Below are positions 34,500-48,346 of a stretch of DNA of 64,000 bases, in pieces. Under the pieces are notes generated by a model that saw nothing but the letters and a program-made list of their open reading frames with translations, had not been told where the DNA came from and made no database searches. Where the stretch lies: positions 7,040,001-7,104,000 of the forward strand of contig JAKCOZ010000005.1 of assembly GCA_022605955.1 (NCBI GenBank), in the 5' to 3' direction. Both the position numbers and the translations under genes were made by a program. This DNA is from Rallus limicola (taxonomy: Eukaryota; Chordata; Aves; Gruiformes; Rallidae). The stretch's first letter is position 1. Each line of letters starts with the position of its first letter.

Positions 34500-34769
34500 G
34501 TGGATCCAGGAAACTACAGGCCAGTCAGCCTCACCTCCATTCCTGGGAAGGTCATGGAGCAGCTTATTCTAGAGGTTAAAGATAAGCATTTAGAGGAGAA
34601 GAAAGCTATTGTGAATGCTCAACATGGATTCACCAAGGGGAAATCATGCCTGACCAATCTGATAGCCTTCTATGATGATGTGACTAGCTGGGTGGATAAG
34701 GCAAGAACAGTGGATGCTGTCTACCTTGACTTCAGCAAGGCTTTTGCACCTCACATAGCATCCTTGTAA
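34500..34769 (+). pseudogene. CR1 reverse transcriptase fragment (89 codons open)
   Basis: The peptide carries NYRPVSLTSIPGKVMEQ (about residues 5-21), QHGFTKGKSCLTNLIAFYDD (about 41-60) and motif A YLDFSKAF (about 75-82), with the catalytic Asp of motif A present. Just after it the family Asp of KAFD is replaced by Ala, and a small deletion ends the frame at 34769. The FADD box at 34980 lies in a different frame. It is therefore an inactive remnant of a LINE polymerase that once performed target-primed reverse transcription. Confidence 0.9.
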
Positions 34770-35049
34770 ATAAACTTAGGAAGTGTGGGTTGGATTGGTG
34801 AACACTGAGATGGATTGAGAACTGGATTAATGGCATAGCCCAGAGGGCTGTGATAAGCAGCCCAGTCTAGTTGGAGGCCTGTAGCCCAAGGTATTCCCCA
34901 GGGGTCAGTGTTTGGTCCAGTCTTATTCAACATATTCTTCAGTGACTGGGATGAGAGGACAGAGTGTACCATCAGCAAATTTGCTGATGATACAAAACCG
35001 GAGGAGTGACTGACATACCAGCCAATAAGAAATGAAGCATACCCTACCC

Positions 35050-35074
35050 TTTTTTTTTTTTTTTTTTTTTTTTT
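35050..35074. repeat. Poly-T run (25 T)
   Basis: Twenty-five uninterrupted thymines lie 28 bp after the broken end of the CR1 ORF2 fragment. A reverse-oriented retroposon tail is possible, but nothing recognisable follows. Confidence 0.95.
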
Positions 35075-38000
35075 AGAAAAAAGTATATACTTAACAGATG
35101 CTAGTTGCTCACTACATAAGTACCTGGCTAGTTTCTAATTACAATGCTGATGAAATCTGGATTTAAATTGCAAATTTAGACTGATGGACTTTTAAGTTTT
35201 TTAATTTTGAAAGGAGCAACATAAGCCAAGAACAAATTTAAAATATCCCCACTGGAGCAACAGAGAGCAGAACATTTGAACAAATTTACACATAGCAGGA
35301 AGCAAACTCTTTTAAACCTTATTTGGAATCAGGCAGATAAAGCAGGCATTGTTTATATCCTGATTTCCTATCTGCAATGCTTATACATATGTTCACACAT
35401 CGTTACACATCACTCAATTTAAAACAAAAATAATTTAAAAAAGGTCATCATAACACTCAGCCCAATTTCCATATAAAATTCAAGAGTTAGTCTGCAACAG
35501 TTGAAACAGCTCAGATTTACTTGGAACAGCACAAAACTGCACATCAGTTGAGGAAAAAAAAACCCATCCAACAAGCCCAAACAAAAAGTATTAACTTCAT
35601 CTGTCTGGAGACCAGAATTTCAATGACTAAGGAATTCTGTGTAATGACTCAGGATTTATATATATCATTCATAAAGATATGTTGTAATAAATGTGGCAAG
35701 AATTATCATTGCCATTTACCACCAGCTTACACTTTCTTCTAAACAGATTGGGTTTGTTTAAAGAAATCTTAATTCAAAATATGTAACTCTGAGCATGCTC
35801 AGGAGGTAACATACTTCATGAAAACAACAGGAAATAAATATAATGAGGTTTTAGTAAGGGAGAATGCATGCGGGTAGTACAATCTTAAAACAGATCTAGT
35901 AAGGGAAGCGGCATCACTAGTAAAGGTCTCAGCCTCTACATAGTGTTGCATGGGCTGAACCATTAGTCTGCTTATTCCAAGCCATTAACATTATCTTAAT
36001 ATTCATATTGGTTTTTTATAAGCTGGAGGGACAAATAAAACAGCACTAAGGTAAAGGATTTGTTATAACTAACTTTAAGTGTCGTCACTTCTTCATCCTT
36101 GCATGTTGAGAATTACTAACTCCATCAGAATTTGTACGTCTTCTCTACACAATTACAGAAAAACAAGAAGAAAGAGTGGATGGAAAAAACACAATTTATC
36201 TCACATCTTTTTGTGGCTTAATATAATGGTTACCATGCTACCTTGTCAAGCTGGAGATAAATGGAACAGTTGGAACCTAAAGTCTAAACTAGTTTCAAGC
36301 CTGGCTGTGCTTATGCATTAAGAAATTACTGGAAGCAGCCAAAGCTCAAGGAGCACTGAGTGCTTTGAGAAAGTCTGTTATTCCAGAAAAACAGCACACT
36401 CCAGATATTCTTTCTTTCTTCTTTTCCTTTCTTTTTTGTTCCACTCTTGTTGAAATGTTAGCACCAGTTGGCACTCTTTCTGCTCCCCATCTGCCAACAT
36501 TTCAGTAAAACATTGACCATTCTGACAAAAGAGGTGAAAAAGCCCATCAGGATCAAACAGCCAGTTGTATGAAAGTTCATGCGTGATTCGGTCTCCTGCA
36601 GGGCTTTTTAGTCTATGGCATAAGTCTCTACAGCTAAAATGTAAGAGAGAGGAAAAATAGTGCTGGAAAATGAGTTGTAAAACTTTAAAGACTATATTTT
36701 ACCCTTTATTCACACAGAACAGTACCTAATCCACTGCTCCAACATGAATAAACCCCAGAAATACTTTCAAAATAAGCTTGAGTACTATATGAACACCAGT
36801 ATTTTTAAAGTATAATTTGCTTGGCAGTACTGAAATTTTGACACCAAAGTTTTTAATTTCCAACATGATATAAATCTAAATGTAGAACAGACTATACTTG
36901 GTTTTTGCAAGAGAATGGCTCTCTGACATTACAGGTTTTGCCCAGCTCAACTCTCAAGCTAACGTTTTTGACTGCAATGCTGTTGGTCCACCCCATGCAT
37001 CAAGCAGACTTCATATGGGCATGTCTGCAGTGGATCAACGCAGAAGGGCCTCCAACCTGTAGCAACCTTGACCCAAATCCAAGACCCTAATAGTCCCTGT
37101 CTCATTCACAGCCTTTACCCTCTTGCTGAGCAGACTGACACAGCCCCACAGGTAGCATTGCTGTCACAGGCCAAGAGCTTAAAACAGCTTGTTTGAGGCC
37201 ACTGAAGGCATGAAGAACACTTTGAAGCTATGTTCCTGGTCAGAAACATCTATAGGTTCCCATCTAGAAACAGGATGTGGGCTACTATTAAATGGAAAAA
37301 AAAAATAAAATCACCTGCAATCTCAAATCTGTAAACTTAAGACAAAAATCCCAAAACATATAGCCCAACAAATTTTAAATGGAAAAAAAACCTAAACACA
37401 GAGTAATTTAGAAACAGTAGGCATCATACTCAGAAAAAGTAGGAAATTGTTTGATTTCAGTGACAATTGCTTAAATATTGTCTTTACTTGGCAAGAGTAC
37501 TTTCCCACTCAAATTCCTATGTCTACAATGCAATATATTTACAGATTTTTTATTTTCTTTAATGATTTCCAAAAGAACTGGGGCAGTATATATTAACATT
37601 GATCCAAAAGATTAAATCATAAACAGGTGACAGAGGAAAGGAATAAAGAAAACTGATTTTCTTTTATGTGAAAAACTTGGAGGTGGATAGTAAGGTAACT
37701 TATTTTTAAAAATATTTGCAGAACAGCAGCAGATTCTAGATTGTTCTTTTATTTTCAGGCAACAAAAGGCTTTACTATGCCAACTTTGGCTATTGGAAAT
37801 TGCATAATCGTTTTAAACCCAAGTAAAAACTAATTGGGAGGCTTTGTTGGCATCTGTCCTGTTAAGTAATAAAATTCACTCAAAATGCAGTACTAAATGT
37901 TTATGTAGGTGCTTGCTTGTGTGTTGGGTGGCTATATAACCTATACTATACAGAAAATAAAAAAAAGAAGCATTAAAAGGTGTAAGAAACAAGTTGTAAT

Positions 38001-40909
38001 ATTTTTCTTCTCAGATGACACAGAACAATTTAATACCCTAAGAGTGTTCCTCACAGAAAAGCCATAGCCCTCCATTTTTCATGATCTGTCTTGTACTTTC
38101 TTATAAAGAAAGTAAAACATCCTAATTGTAAAATTTCCTCAATCTGTCACTTCCTCTTTAAAATATGAATTAATCCTGTGGAAATGCCTGTTATCTCACG
38201 GTATTGTACAGGGCACAGAAACATCTCTCCAAACATAGGTGTCTTAGCAACATGCTTAAAATTAGGCAGACAGAATATGGTCCCAATCATTGAATCACAG
38301 GAAAAACCTCTCTCTATTCTTCAGTAATTCCCGAAAAATTACCTAGCTTTGATTAGGTCCTTTAAAATTCTAAGAACGTTTTAAAAAAACGTCTCTCACC
38401 CTTAACATTTCCCCTCTACAATGCGTTAAAGAGACATGAGCTGCACTAAGAGCATTTAAAGCTTATTTTTCAAGTTACATGAAATGCCTTCCTCCTTGCA
38501 GTCCACAATACATTTTCGTTTTTTCCAAACCACTGATTACATGAATGTTCATAAACCCAGAGGTTAATGCTAAACTAGAATAGTACAGCTAGTTGCTATG
38601 CAAGCCAGCTCCACACCACTGTTGTAATTGTTTGACCTATGAGCCCAGAATAAAGCCTGCCGATCTGGTCGAAAGGCAGCTGTTTTGAAACAGCTCCTCA
38701 AGGGTAAGGCAACTTCTGTTTTGATTGAGATTCTGGGCTTCTGGCTTTGGAGGGAGAAGTTCAACGGAATACTTCACTGCATAAATAGCTACCCTGGTTG
38801 GAAGCACTCTCATGTAAAGATACTTGGTTCCCCAGCTTTGAAAGTGGTAAAGGCAAGGCATACATCTCCAGAGGGCCTTTAGGCCTTGTTTGAGCTCCTA
38901 TATACTGTCAACATATAAGTCATTTAACTAAGAATCTTTTAAAAGAAAAAAAAAAAAACACTTATTCCTATATAAGCCCACTTAGATATGTAAGACCTGC
39001 TGCTTGCCTGAATGTATACCTTTTCAGAAAAAGGAAAGATACTCAACACTACTTGCAGGTGTATATATAACAGAAAAAGAAAAGAGAAATTACTACTTGA
39101 AAGACTATGAATGACTGCTGCCACTGCATAGCAGTTTGGTTATGAAGAATTACTTCAATCTGCCAGCATTTGATCAATATCTTATCTCCTTAGAACAGTT
39201 GCTCATGTTTTTGAGTGAGTATCAGGGACTGGTGTGCTGCCAGAGATGCTCACTCTGCTTTTAGATGCGTAAACCAACTTACACTCTAGGTACACAGGAA
39301 GATTACACACAGGTAGTATGAAGGCATCTGGGAGAAGAAACTTCCACCCAAGCAGGGCTGCTGGACATTAACTCATGTGAACAAGCCCCTTAGCTCTGCA
39401 AAAGAGCAGTTTTGTAGTCCTGCCTCATTGACAGGTAGTGCTCATGCATTACATGTGACACTAATTAAAGGATTGCTTTCTCTGGTTTGCCAGTATTTTA
39501 CTTCTGTGCTGCTGAGCATCCCCATGTTGAGAGTTTATTTCTCTGACTAATTTTAGGCATGTGGGCAACCTTTCCTGTAATTAGGCAAGAGACATATGGC
39601 CGTTAGACTGTACCTGTCACAAGTTGCCATGTTGATTTTGAAAAGATATCAGATGAATTCTGCAGGGAGCATTCACAGGATCTCCTGCAGCGCTCGTGCT
39701 TATTGTGCGATTGCCATAGTCCCGAGGACATGTACACAGCATGTCAGATCACATCAACAGACTGCTGCCCATTCACCCCCCAGCACAGCCATTGCTGACT
39801 TTGGTGAGAACCAGCAGCTGCTCACTGCAGCACTTGGAGATACAGCAGTTTATGTCCTCCCAGGTCCCAGCAGCTGGCTGTGCAGTGCAGGCAGCACAGG
39901 CTTTATTCTGTATCTAAACCAAAACCTGATCTTAAAACCAGTCACCTCCAGACCTGAGCCTGGTTTCACCCAGCTTCAGAATGGAAAAGTTAAAACTTAA
40001 TAGGTAGATGCAATAAGATCTAAAATGGCCACCCTATTCCTCCACTCCATTTTTTCTTCTAATTCCTTGTTCCCAAGCCAGAAAGTTCAAAAAGACACAT
40101 TTAGCATGAAAGCATCTAGGAGATAATGTTAGCATTTCTGTAGATAATCTCAGATAAATCATAGTCTCTGCTGCTTATCTGAGATTCGCTTGATAGATCT
40201 AATAGGATGATTTTTACTCTTAATGCGTATCTGTTTCTAGACAGGCAATGTGATTACCCGATGTTGGATTTCCACTGTAAAATTAAACTTGCTTTCCCAT
40301 ATGGCAGTAATTGCAGTACAGAATCTCAGTAGGCGTATAAAACAGAGAGTACAAGAAAGATATATAGCAGGAGCAAACGATGCCAATTCTGATAACATTT
40401 TTATGCAAATTGAAAGCTAAACCCAGCATTTTTGACTAAACAGCATAAGTGGATTTTCAGGCTTGAGAATCAAAATAGATTTAGGTATTTAGTTTAGGTC
40501 TATAGGTATTTAGTCCAATTATCTCATTGGTTATTTTAAGAAAATCATGTGTAATATGGATTTAAAATTGTACAATGTTATGCAAACCTCAACTGTTACA
40601 GGAAAATATCTTGTAATTTTCTGAAGACAGTGGATATTCCACTAGTTTTTATTTGTTCCTTAATTTAAATCTTTGTCACTACCAGTATAGGGGCTCAAAG
40701 AAAATTGGAGAGGTTCAAATAAGTGTGGGGAAAAGGATTACTGCAGTTGATTTTCCTCTTTTGAAGCCTTTATGTCAAGAAACAGAAGAGCGGTTGGGAG
40801 AGTACTTATCGTTGAATCTAGAATGATCAAAAAGGTAATGTTTTACTGGGAAAAACTAAGGGCTATATGACCCAATATAACTTTTTAATGTGTAGTTATG
40901 ATGAGAATT

Positions 40910-40935
40910 TATATATATATATATATATATATATA
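40910..40935. repeat. (TA)13 microsatellite
   Basis: A pure TA dinucleotide run of 26 bp, likely to vary in length between individuals. Confidence 0.95.
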
Positions 40936-41224
40936 AAGAGGCCCATTTTTCATTTGCAGTTCTACTGGGTGTGTTTGGAGAGGTATTTGTGCAATACACT
41001 ACTTTTTTTATCACTTCTTGCTGATAACACTGCAAAGCTACTTTGGAAAATGAGATTGATTTTATTTCCTCTCACTTATCAATACAATTCTTAGTAAAGT
41101 CCACTATTGCTGATGATTTTGCACATGATGACAGTGACAACACTAATAAGTATCAGTCTGAATAGCCTCAATAGATTTTTATGGGGCTTGGTTTGAATTT
41201 TCAGTTAGAAGTTTAGAAAACATT

Positions 41225-41236
41225 TGTGTGTGTGTG
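41225..41236. repeat. (TG)6 short microsatellite
   Basis: A pure TG run of 12 bp, followed by GTAGGTA-like sequence. Confidence 0.8.
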
Positions 41237-42572
41237 TTTCTAGGTAGGTATAAATGTATTTGTTAATAAAAGAAGTTAATCTGCTATACAACCCGCCTAA
41301 TTTTTTATCAAGTTTCATTACCAGTTATTTAATTTTTCAAAGGTAAAGATAAAATTTCAGAATTCTGTTTTTATATTATTTTTTCATAGTGTTTCTTTAT
41401 ATCGTGTTCCATACATCTCTGGAAAATAATTTTGCATCCAAAATTATAGTCATAACCATTGGAAAGGAAATCACACCACATTTTTTTTCTCCAAATCTTG
41501 TCATATAGGACTTAAACACTTAGTATTCCCTTATCTCAGTATCTTGTCTACCACAGGAAGTTGTTTTGTCCAAAATACTTTCAAAACCTTACCAAATCAC
41601 TATTAGTTTCCTCACCGGTGTTTCCCCTATCAATTGCATCATGCTGCACTTAAAAATGTGAATCAGAAACTCTACCAGACACATGAAATTCTTCTCAGAA
41701 ATGAGATGGTGTTTGCTAAATCAGTAACACTGGTTGGAAAGTAGATTCCAACTTTCAATTCGTGAAAATATTTTCTTAGTAAATGCTGTATTGCTTTCTT
41801 TTTCCTGTTAAAGACATTTGGGATACTGATTTATCACCTAAAACTTATTTTAAAAAATTACTTCTTGTAAGATCAAAACCTCTTTTCTCTAACCCTAAAA
41901 ATATAGCTGTAGAAAAAGTGCAATTTAAAGGATGATACTTCTGAATAAAAAAGAATTAAAATATTGCTATGAATTTTCTCCCTCCTCTTTAAATATTTAT
42001 AGTATTGGAAAAATTGTCAGTAAAGAGGTATGCTTTAATTCTTTACAGTATCAACTAGTTCAGCTCTTCCATCAAACTTGTTGCTAGGAGGTAGTTTATC
42101 CAAACATTATATAAATACGACTTAGTGCACTATGAAGTAAGAAAGAAGTTAATCACAGTGTCTCCACATTTGTAATTAGGAAGCCATAAATTCTAAACAA
42201 ATGAGAGGTTATTTGCTTTTCATACACAGGCGTACCCACATGTTCATATAGACAGAAAAACATTTCTACCACGCTGCAAGAATATCCTGCAGCACACTGA
42301 AATCTGCCTCCATGGAGGAACTGTGATGACCTGTTTGTTGTAACAGACTTAGGGATGACAGAAATTCTTCTCTGTGTCAGAGAGGACTGTCTTGTTACAG
42401 TAAACTCACTTTATATTGGCATTGTTAAGTTCATTTATTGAGATAGCTCCAGGCTCTATATGCAGAGCCTCCCCACAGCCCCCCACAAAGATGAAAAAAA
42501 ACCTCCAACCAAACCCAAGAAACCACTTAAGTAACTACAAGGGACCAGGAAGAATAATATGTACTTGAAAAC

Positions 42573-42644
42573 AATAGCTACCTAGGCGAGCAACTATTTA
42601 AACTATTTAATAGCTAGCTAGGCAAGCAACTATTTAAACTATTA
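42573..42644. repeat. 36-bp tandem duplication
   Basis: Two adjacent 36-bp units, 42573-42608 and 42609-42644, differ at three positions. Each starts AATAGCTA and contains GCAACTATTTAAACTATT. The high identity points to a fairly recent local duplication. Confidence 0.9.
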
Positions 42645-45600
42645 GCAAATCTGCGTGTGGCCCTCTCCCTTTGCTTCCTCATTTTTTATTGTTCTTTCAG
42701 AGGAACAAAGCAAACTGAGTCAAATCACAGCATTTGTGTAGGAATCAGAAAAGCCTTAGTTTAACTGGGAGCTTGGGGAAGTCTCAAGCACAAGAGATCA
42801 CTTACAAATTTTTTGGCAAATAAGGAAAAGCTGTATTTATCAGTCTGGCACCTTCTGGAGAAAACTTAGTTTTTTTAAAGCAATAAATGTAAAACAACCT
42901 TGCAAAATGAATTCTGAGATCTCAGGGAATCACATTATAAATTGATACATTCCTATAAAAGATGTTTTGTATTTTCAACTTCCCAAGAAGTTTATGTACA
43001 ATGCTTTAGGCAATTCACACACCATATAAATTGTTTACACTCTTCTGCAAATCCTTTAAAGACTTATATATAGTAAAGGAGTAATATATATCAAATTAGC
43101 TTGTAAAAGGCAAAACACATATAGGAGAAATGGACCAGCAATGAAGAAAAATAAGCCTATTAGTACTGTACTCAGTAGTAATATCTCATTTAGAAGTACT
43201 TTAATTAACACCAGTCCTTAAACGCTTGTGGTAACTGAAACAAAGGAACAGATTACTATGAGGAGCCAGTGTTTTTCACCCTAAGTAAATTCTCACATGA
43301 TTATTTATGAAACTTTAATTGTCTGTGAGGAGAAATCACTGCTTTTAAATTTATTATGTCCTTAATTCGTTCTTGCCTTTCCAAATACTAATTCAACAGC
43401 AATGCTGGTAATGGTTGAGCCTTGAGAAAAACAGCTACCAAGGCTGGCTTAGCAGACCTGAGCACTGTACCAGCCAGAGTAGGTGATGAACGGCAGTCAG
43501 ATATGAAACAGAGCCAGGCTGTGCACAACATCCCAAGGGCAAAAGATCTGACAGAAAAAAATCTTCCAGGCTTCTTCCTTTGAAAATAATGCTTTTATTC
43601 TCTATGCTGAAGTAACTAAGAAAAGGGTTTTGCAATATCCTTTTCCATCTTTTTGTGATTAGAACTCTGCATAGGAACCTCCTAACAGCATAAACTCCCT
43701 CAAATCTGTCATGGCCCTATTTCCTAAACACAGCTCTACTATCAAGTAAGCAACAAGCCTTCATTGCAGTGAGTAGAAAACTGATTTTCGTAAACTGAAT
43801 GTTGTGCATCAGTTTAATTTTTCCACTGCATGAGCAAATATTCATTTCCAACACATGCCCTGCACGTTTATATAGTTATCTACACATTTGCATCTTTCAT
43901 AAGCCAAGCTTTAGCACTAAGTAACAATTTACCCAGAAAATGCATAATTCAACAACTCCCCAAACTTCCTTGTTCACAGACACATTACATATGTTTCTGC
44001 TGCAATTCAACACCATGAGGATCTTTGATAGACAAGTGTGTTACCCCCGCAAACTTACACATACATACATACAGGTCTTCAGACATTTTCAGCACTCACT
44101 TTTCTTAGGATATTGATATTTGCATGATCTGTTCTTTCCACTTGCAGTTACGAATTCCCAGCTACCCTTACACTGAATCAATATTGAAACAATCTTTGTA
44201 CCAAGCTGGCTTTCCTCAGTACTAGAAGCTGTGTTATATGGAAGAAGGATCTGCTTGAACAACTTGGTTCTCCTAAAAATGCACTCTCATGTCTACCCCT
44301 GAAGGGAAAGCTCGAAATTCCATTTGCCATCACTGATGATACACATGGATGAAACTGGCTAGTGCAGGGAAGTATAAAAGGAGAGGCAAGCAGCAGAGAC
44401 AGTGAGTCCATAGTTGCTGGGACCCCTTTTCCCCACTGCGTTTTCCTCCCCAGAATGCATGCTGTAGGGAAACAAGAAAGGAAAATTGACTCCCCCAAAA
44501 GGCATCTGTGCAATTCCAGCTCTCAACACCATCTCTGCTTCTCATTTCTACACTTCTGGTCTTTTTGCAGATTTTTGTCCCTACTCAGCCCCTTGATGTC
44601 TTTCTATCCATGTTGCTATCTCTGCTCTGCAGAAGCCCGCTCTCCAGAGCAAGCCCAAACTTGCCTTGCAAGCAAGGCAGTGTGTTCTTCCTGTCTGGAG
44701 AGAGGACTTCTGGACAGCAATCATCAGGTAGCACGAATATTACACTTTGTCATGTTGACTGGTGGCTTTGAGTTACTGGGTGGAGTCAAAGAAACAGTAG
44801 ATAAAGCTCTTGATCTTAAAAGAGAAAATAGGAAATGAGGAAAATTCTTCTGCATTTCAGTGAAAACTGTGTGTGTGTGTGTGTGTGAGAAAAATTATCT
44901 GGATTCTTTTACATGCCCAGCTTATCAACATGTCAAAGGTAGTGTAGTAATGAAATTCAAATTCCTGAAACAAGATCAGCAACTGGAATGAACAGAAGCT
45001 CTAAGGATTTCCTTCGTGTTTAACAGAATGGTCACAACTACTCTTCTATGTGGGACATTTCTGCTTATTAAATATCGAGTAGAACAGTGCTCAATGCATC
45101 CAATTCTGCCAAGCCACCCAGACAAAACTCAGACTATTTCTATGAGATCACAGGTCAAGCCTATAATATTTTTCTTTTATTCTTTTCAGGAGACAGAGAT
45201 TATATAAAATCCATCTGTTCTGTTAGCACTGTCAGACCTCTGCAGTACACAGGTGCTTGATGTATGGTATTAGCTTTTCAGACATTTTGATACCCTGTCA
45301 TTCCAATAAGCTGTTGAGATTGAAAAGTGAATTGAGAAGAGAGGAGGAAAATGCCTCAACTCCTCTGACAGCCAAGAAGAATTTCACAAATGCTCTATTC
45401 CCCCTAAGGTATCACTAGATAAGGACAAGCTCTATTCCCATTCAGCTGGCACTCACTCTGTAATGCTGCTGGCTGTTGCAGAAATGAAGATGCGCTACCT
45501 TCTTGAGAACAGCATGAGAAACTGCAACAAATCATAAAGGGTCATCAAGAGAATTTGCATTAACCACAATAGTAAAACATTCTGCTTCTGCAGCTGGAGG

Positions 45601-48346
45601 TAAAACCCAAAACGTAGTGCGAAAAAACAGACAGAACTACAGCAGGAAGGAGTACTTTCAAAGAGTTTTAGATCCGGGTATTCGTGCTCAGTGATTATAC
45701 CCAGTGGACTAGATGTCACTGGGAATCTTTGTTTCCTAGTGAAGCTGTACTGTTTTGTTTGAATGTTTTGAACTACAAGGTTTGCTCACATAAAGTCATA
45801 CAGGACTGTTCAACATAAATCACCCTACTGAAAAAGAACAAGCAAATACTTTCAAAGCTCATTTGAGGAGAGAAGCATTGATTGGTCTTCTCTAACTGCA
45901 GCAACCAAGCAAGAGTTTTGGTTGGGCAGTTTCACACACAAAACCACACACAGCAGAAAGGCCAAAGGTCCTCTGAGGAGAGAGAACTTTGTAGTATGGT
46001 TTTCTGAAGTTCCTTCAGTGTCGTCCGTAACATGGCATAAGGTACCTCAGATTAACCCAGCCCTCTGAAAAGAGCAGACGTCAAAGCACCTGTCACACAG
46101 AAACATCAGATTTTCTTTAATGTCAGCCGTGGGTAACCTCAGGGTTTGGGGTTGTGCAGAAATTCATCATGACAGAACAAACCTACAAGAATTTTTCCAC
46201 CCACACATGATTTGATCTTTTTATATTTTTAATGCAAGAGGAGTAGAGGGACACAGGCAGCAATAGGCAATATTCCCTAGATCCACTCTACATGGGATTT
46301 CATGGGTGCACATTTTACCTGTTCTCCACACTTTCCAACTGCTCTGGTTACAGATGAAACCCCATTTACTCACTTAGCCTTGCTTTCCTTGCAAGGAAAA
46401 TCTTGCATTAGTAATCCTGCTGCTGCACGCTGCAAACAATGCTCTCCTAAAATTTAGAAAAAATGGGGTTTTTAAGGTAGAGAAAGGCAAATTTGGGTGC
46501 TCCCTATCAGAGCTGATTTTTAGAGACCAACCTCCAGGCAAAATGACTTGTTGAAGAAAAGGCGACATGGCCTGTAACTTTAGGTTACATGAAGCTGCAA
46601 AGGGCAGGTTAAACCATGTGTAGGTGGGATGACCAAACACTGATACCTCTGCTAAGAGTCCTTGTTAAGCTACCTTCTCCTTTTGTAAAAGGATAATTAG
46701 CTTTTTTATTCAACTTTACTGATTTTCCCCCTTACTTCTGAAGCAAACTGTGTGCCAGGAAGCTAGATCTACCTAAACAATTGTTATTTTATATGATGTG
46801 GTCCCATTTGCCCTCTTCCCTTAGGTTCTCTATAAGGGAATCCTCATTAGACAGTCATGCCAGATCTGCCTCCCTCCTAACCCTGAGCGGAGAATTAGTA
46901 ATCTTACTGAGCTGCTGCAGGGAGAGAGGTGGCGTGCTCAGCTGTAGATAGAAGGATTACTGGGAATGAAAATTAATTGTAGAGGGTTTGGGATGCAGAA
47001 TTTTCTGAGATGGGAACAGACTAGGGAAGAGCTATCAGACTAGGCAGTGCAAAAGCCTCCAAAATGCCATACAGGGACACCATATTTTCATTATTATGCA
47101 GTGCTCAAAATTTCTTTGTTCTGTCAAAATGTATTAGGCACATTTGAGTTGCTCTGTGACACTGCTGCCATTTTTTTCTTTATGGAAATTCAGAGAAGCT
47201 TCTTTGGTGCGAATACAACAATAGGATACAGTAGAAATATAAGCATTCAGTTAAGATACCTCTGAAGGGATAAAGCTCTTCAACTAAGCTTCCTGCACTC
47301 AGGATAAAGAACAATCTTCTTTACCTCAAGGATTAGAGCTATCATTCACTGAAAGGAAGCTGCTGAAAAATCAGACATTACTCAATTCATAAAACTCTCC
47401 CTGTTACGATCTGAAAATGTGTATTTCACCTGGTTATGAACAGACCTATTGGTTAACCAGGATGGTATTTACTTAAAAAAATAGGAAATGGCCTTTTTAT
47501 CAAAATCCAAAGACTACTAATTATTTGAATAAAACAGTAAAATTAAAAGAGCATTTCTCTTTGATACACCATAGCAAGGGTACCAATTTGCTTTGATAAA
47601 TTTTCAATAACTTAGAAATTGCAATGGCATAGCAAGATGAAATGGACTAGAATGTCAGACTACCCCAGCAAGATTCTCCTTTCTCTTAATCTCATCAGAT
47701 TTTCATTTCCCCTCTTCGTTAAACTCTTAATGTTATTTAAAAACATTACATTCAATTTGAAGAATAATGAAAATGTGTTCCTCAGTTATTTTTGCTTTAT
47801 CCCTAAAATAATTTGTCACTAATACTAACATAATAAAACACCAGCTTTACAACATATTGCACACACAGAACTAAGCAGCTTTGATATTAGAAATTCAGTT
47901 GCTCATTGTAAGACACAAAGAGTTCATCTTAAGCTTGTAAAATTTTATCAAGGTTTCCTTCTTTACAATAGATAAGAAATCTATTTCTAGGTTGACTAGT
48001 ATATCCCTTGACAGATGCTATAAAATTTCATTGATTCCATGTTTATTATTTTGTAATAACAGCAGTTAAGTCACAGCATTGTAATAATGTAATTAATTCT
48101 AGTTAATCCAATTGGTTTCAATTCTTATGAATTACCAGACCAAATATTTGATATCTTCAAGTTTTTCTACCTAAATATATTAATTCTTTTATCAGAAAGC
48201 CTAATCTATCAGTAGCATTCAACTATATTATTTTCCTAATACTTGGTTAAGGATGAATTACACACAGTATTTTTTCTGATCAATAGATTCTTCATCCCAT
48301 AATAAGTATTCCAAAACCAGAATCATTAGCAACTTTTTCCTCACAG
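42645..48346. other. Unique AT-rich non-coding DNA
   Basis: No gene or mobile element is recognised. It contains a (TG)10 microsatellite at 44868-44887 and a GC-richer block at about 44340-44840 with the longest unassigned frame in the window, 158 codons at 44362-44838. That frame shows no recognisable domain. Another frame on the same strand and one on the minus strand are also open there, which fits a stop-poor stretch better than a gene. Confidence 0.65.
44868..44887. repeat. (TG)10 microsatellite
   Basis: A pure TG run of 20 bp, followed by AGAAAAA. Confidence 0.95.

Larger units (their letters stand above)
33636..35021 (+). mobile_element. CR1 LINE ORF2 fragment, interrupted
   Basis: The fragment covers the region between endonuclease and reverse transcriptase and most of the RT domain of CR1 ORF2. 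Recognisable blocks include a linker peptide at about 33930-34030 (GFFKYIISKRKARKNVG then LLLNEVGALV), DPGNYRPVSLTSIPGK at about 34503-34550, QHGFTKGKSCLTNLIAFYDD at 34620-34679, RT motif A YLDFSKAF at about 34722-34745, and the catalytic FADD box at 34980-34991. The copy stops abruptly after GAGTGACTGACATACCAG, so the C-terminus and 3' UTR are missing. An in-frame TAG at 34455-34457 replaces the family Trp codon, and short deletions near 34746 and 34865 shift the frame. A second CR1 3' end is inserted at about 34139-34259. Confidence 0.93.
35022..42572. other. Unique AT-rich non-coding DNA
   Basis: No gene or mobile element is recognised. It contains a 25-base poly-T (35050-35074), a pyrimidine-rich run near 36408-36443, a (TA)13 microsatellite (40910-40935) and a short (TG)6 (41225-41236). 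A GC-richer block at about 39650-39980 holds a 134-codon frame without a recognisable domain. Confidence 0.65.

Noticed and set aside
39596..40000. 134-codon plus-strand open frame
   Set aside because: GC-richer local block, no recognisable domain, no supporting gene structure.
44362..44838. 158-codon plus-strand open frame
   Set aside because: It has no recognisable domain. Overlapping frames on both strands are also open, and its composition follows local GC. Best explained as a stop-poor stretch.
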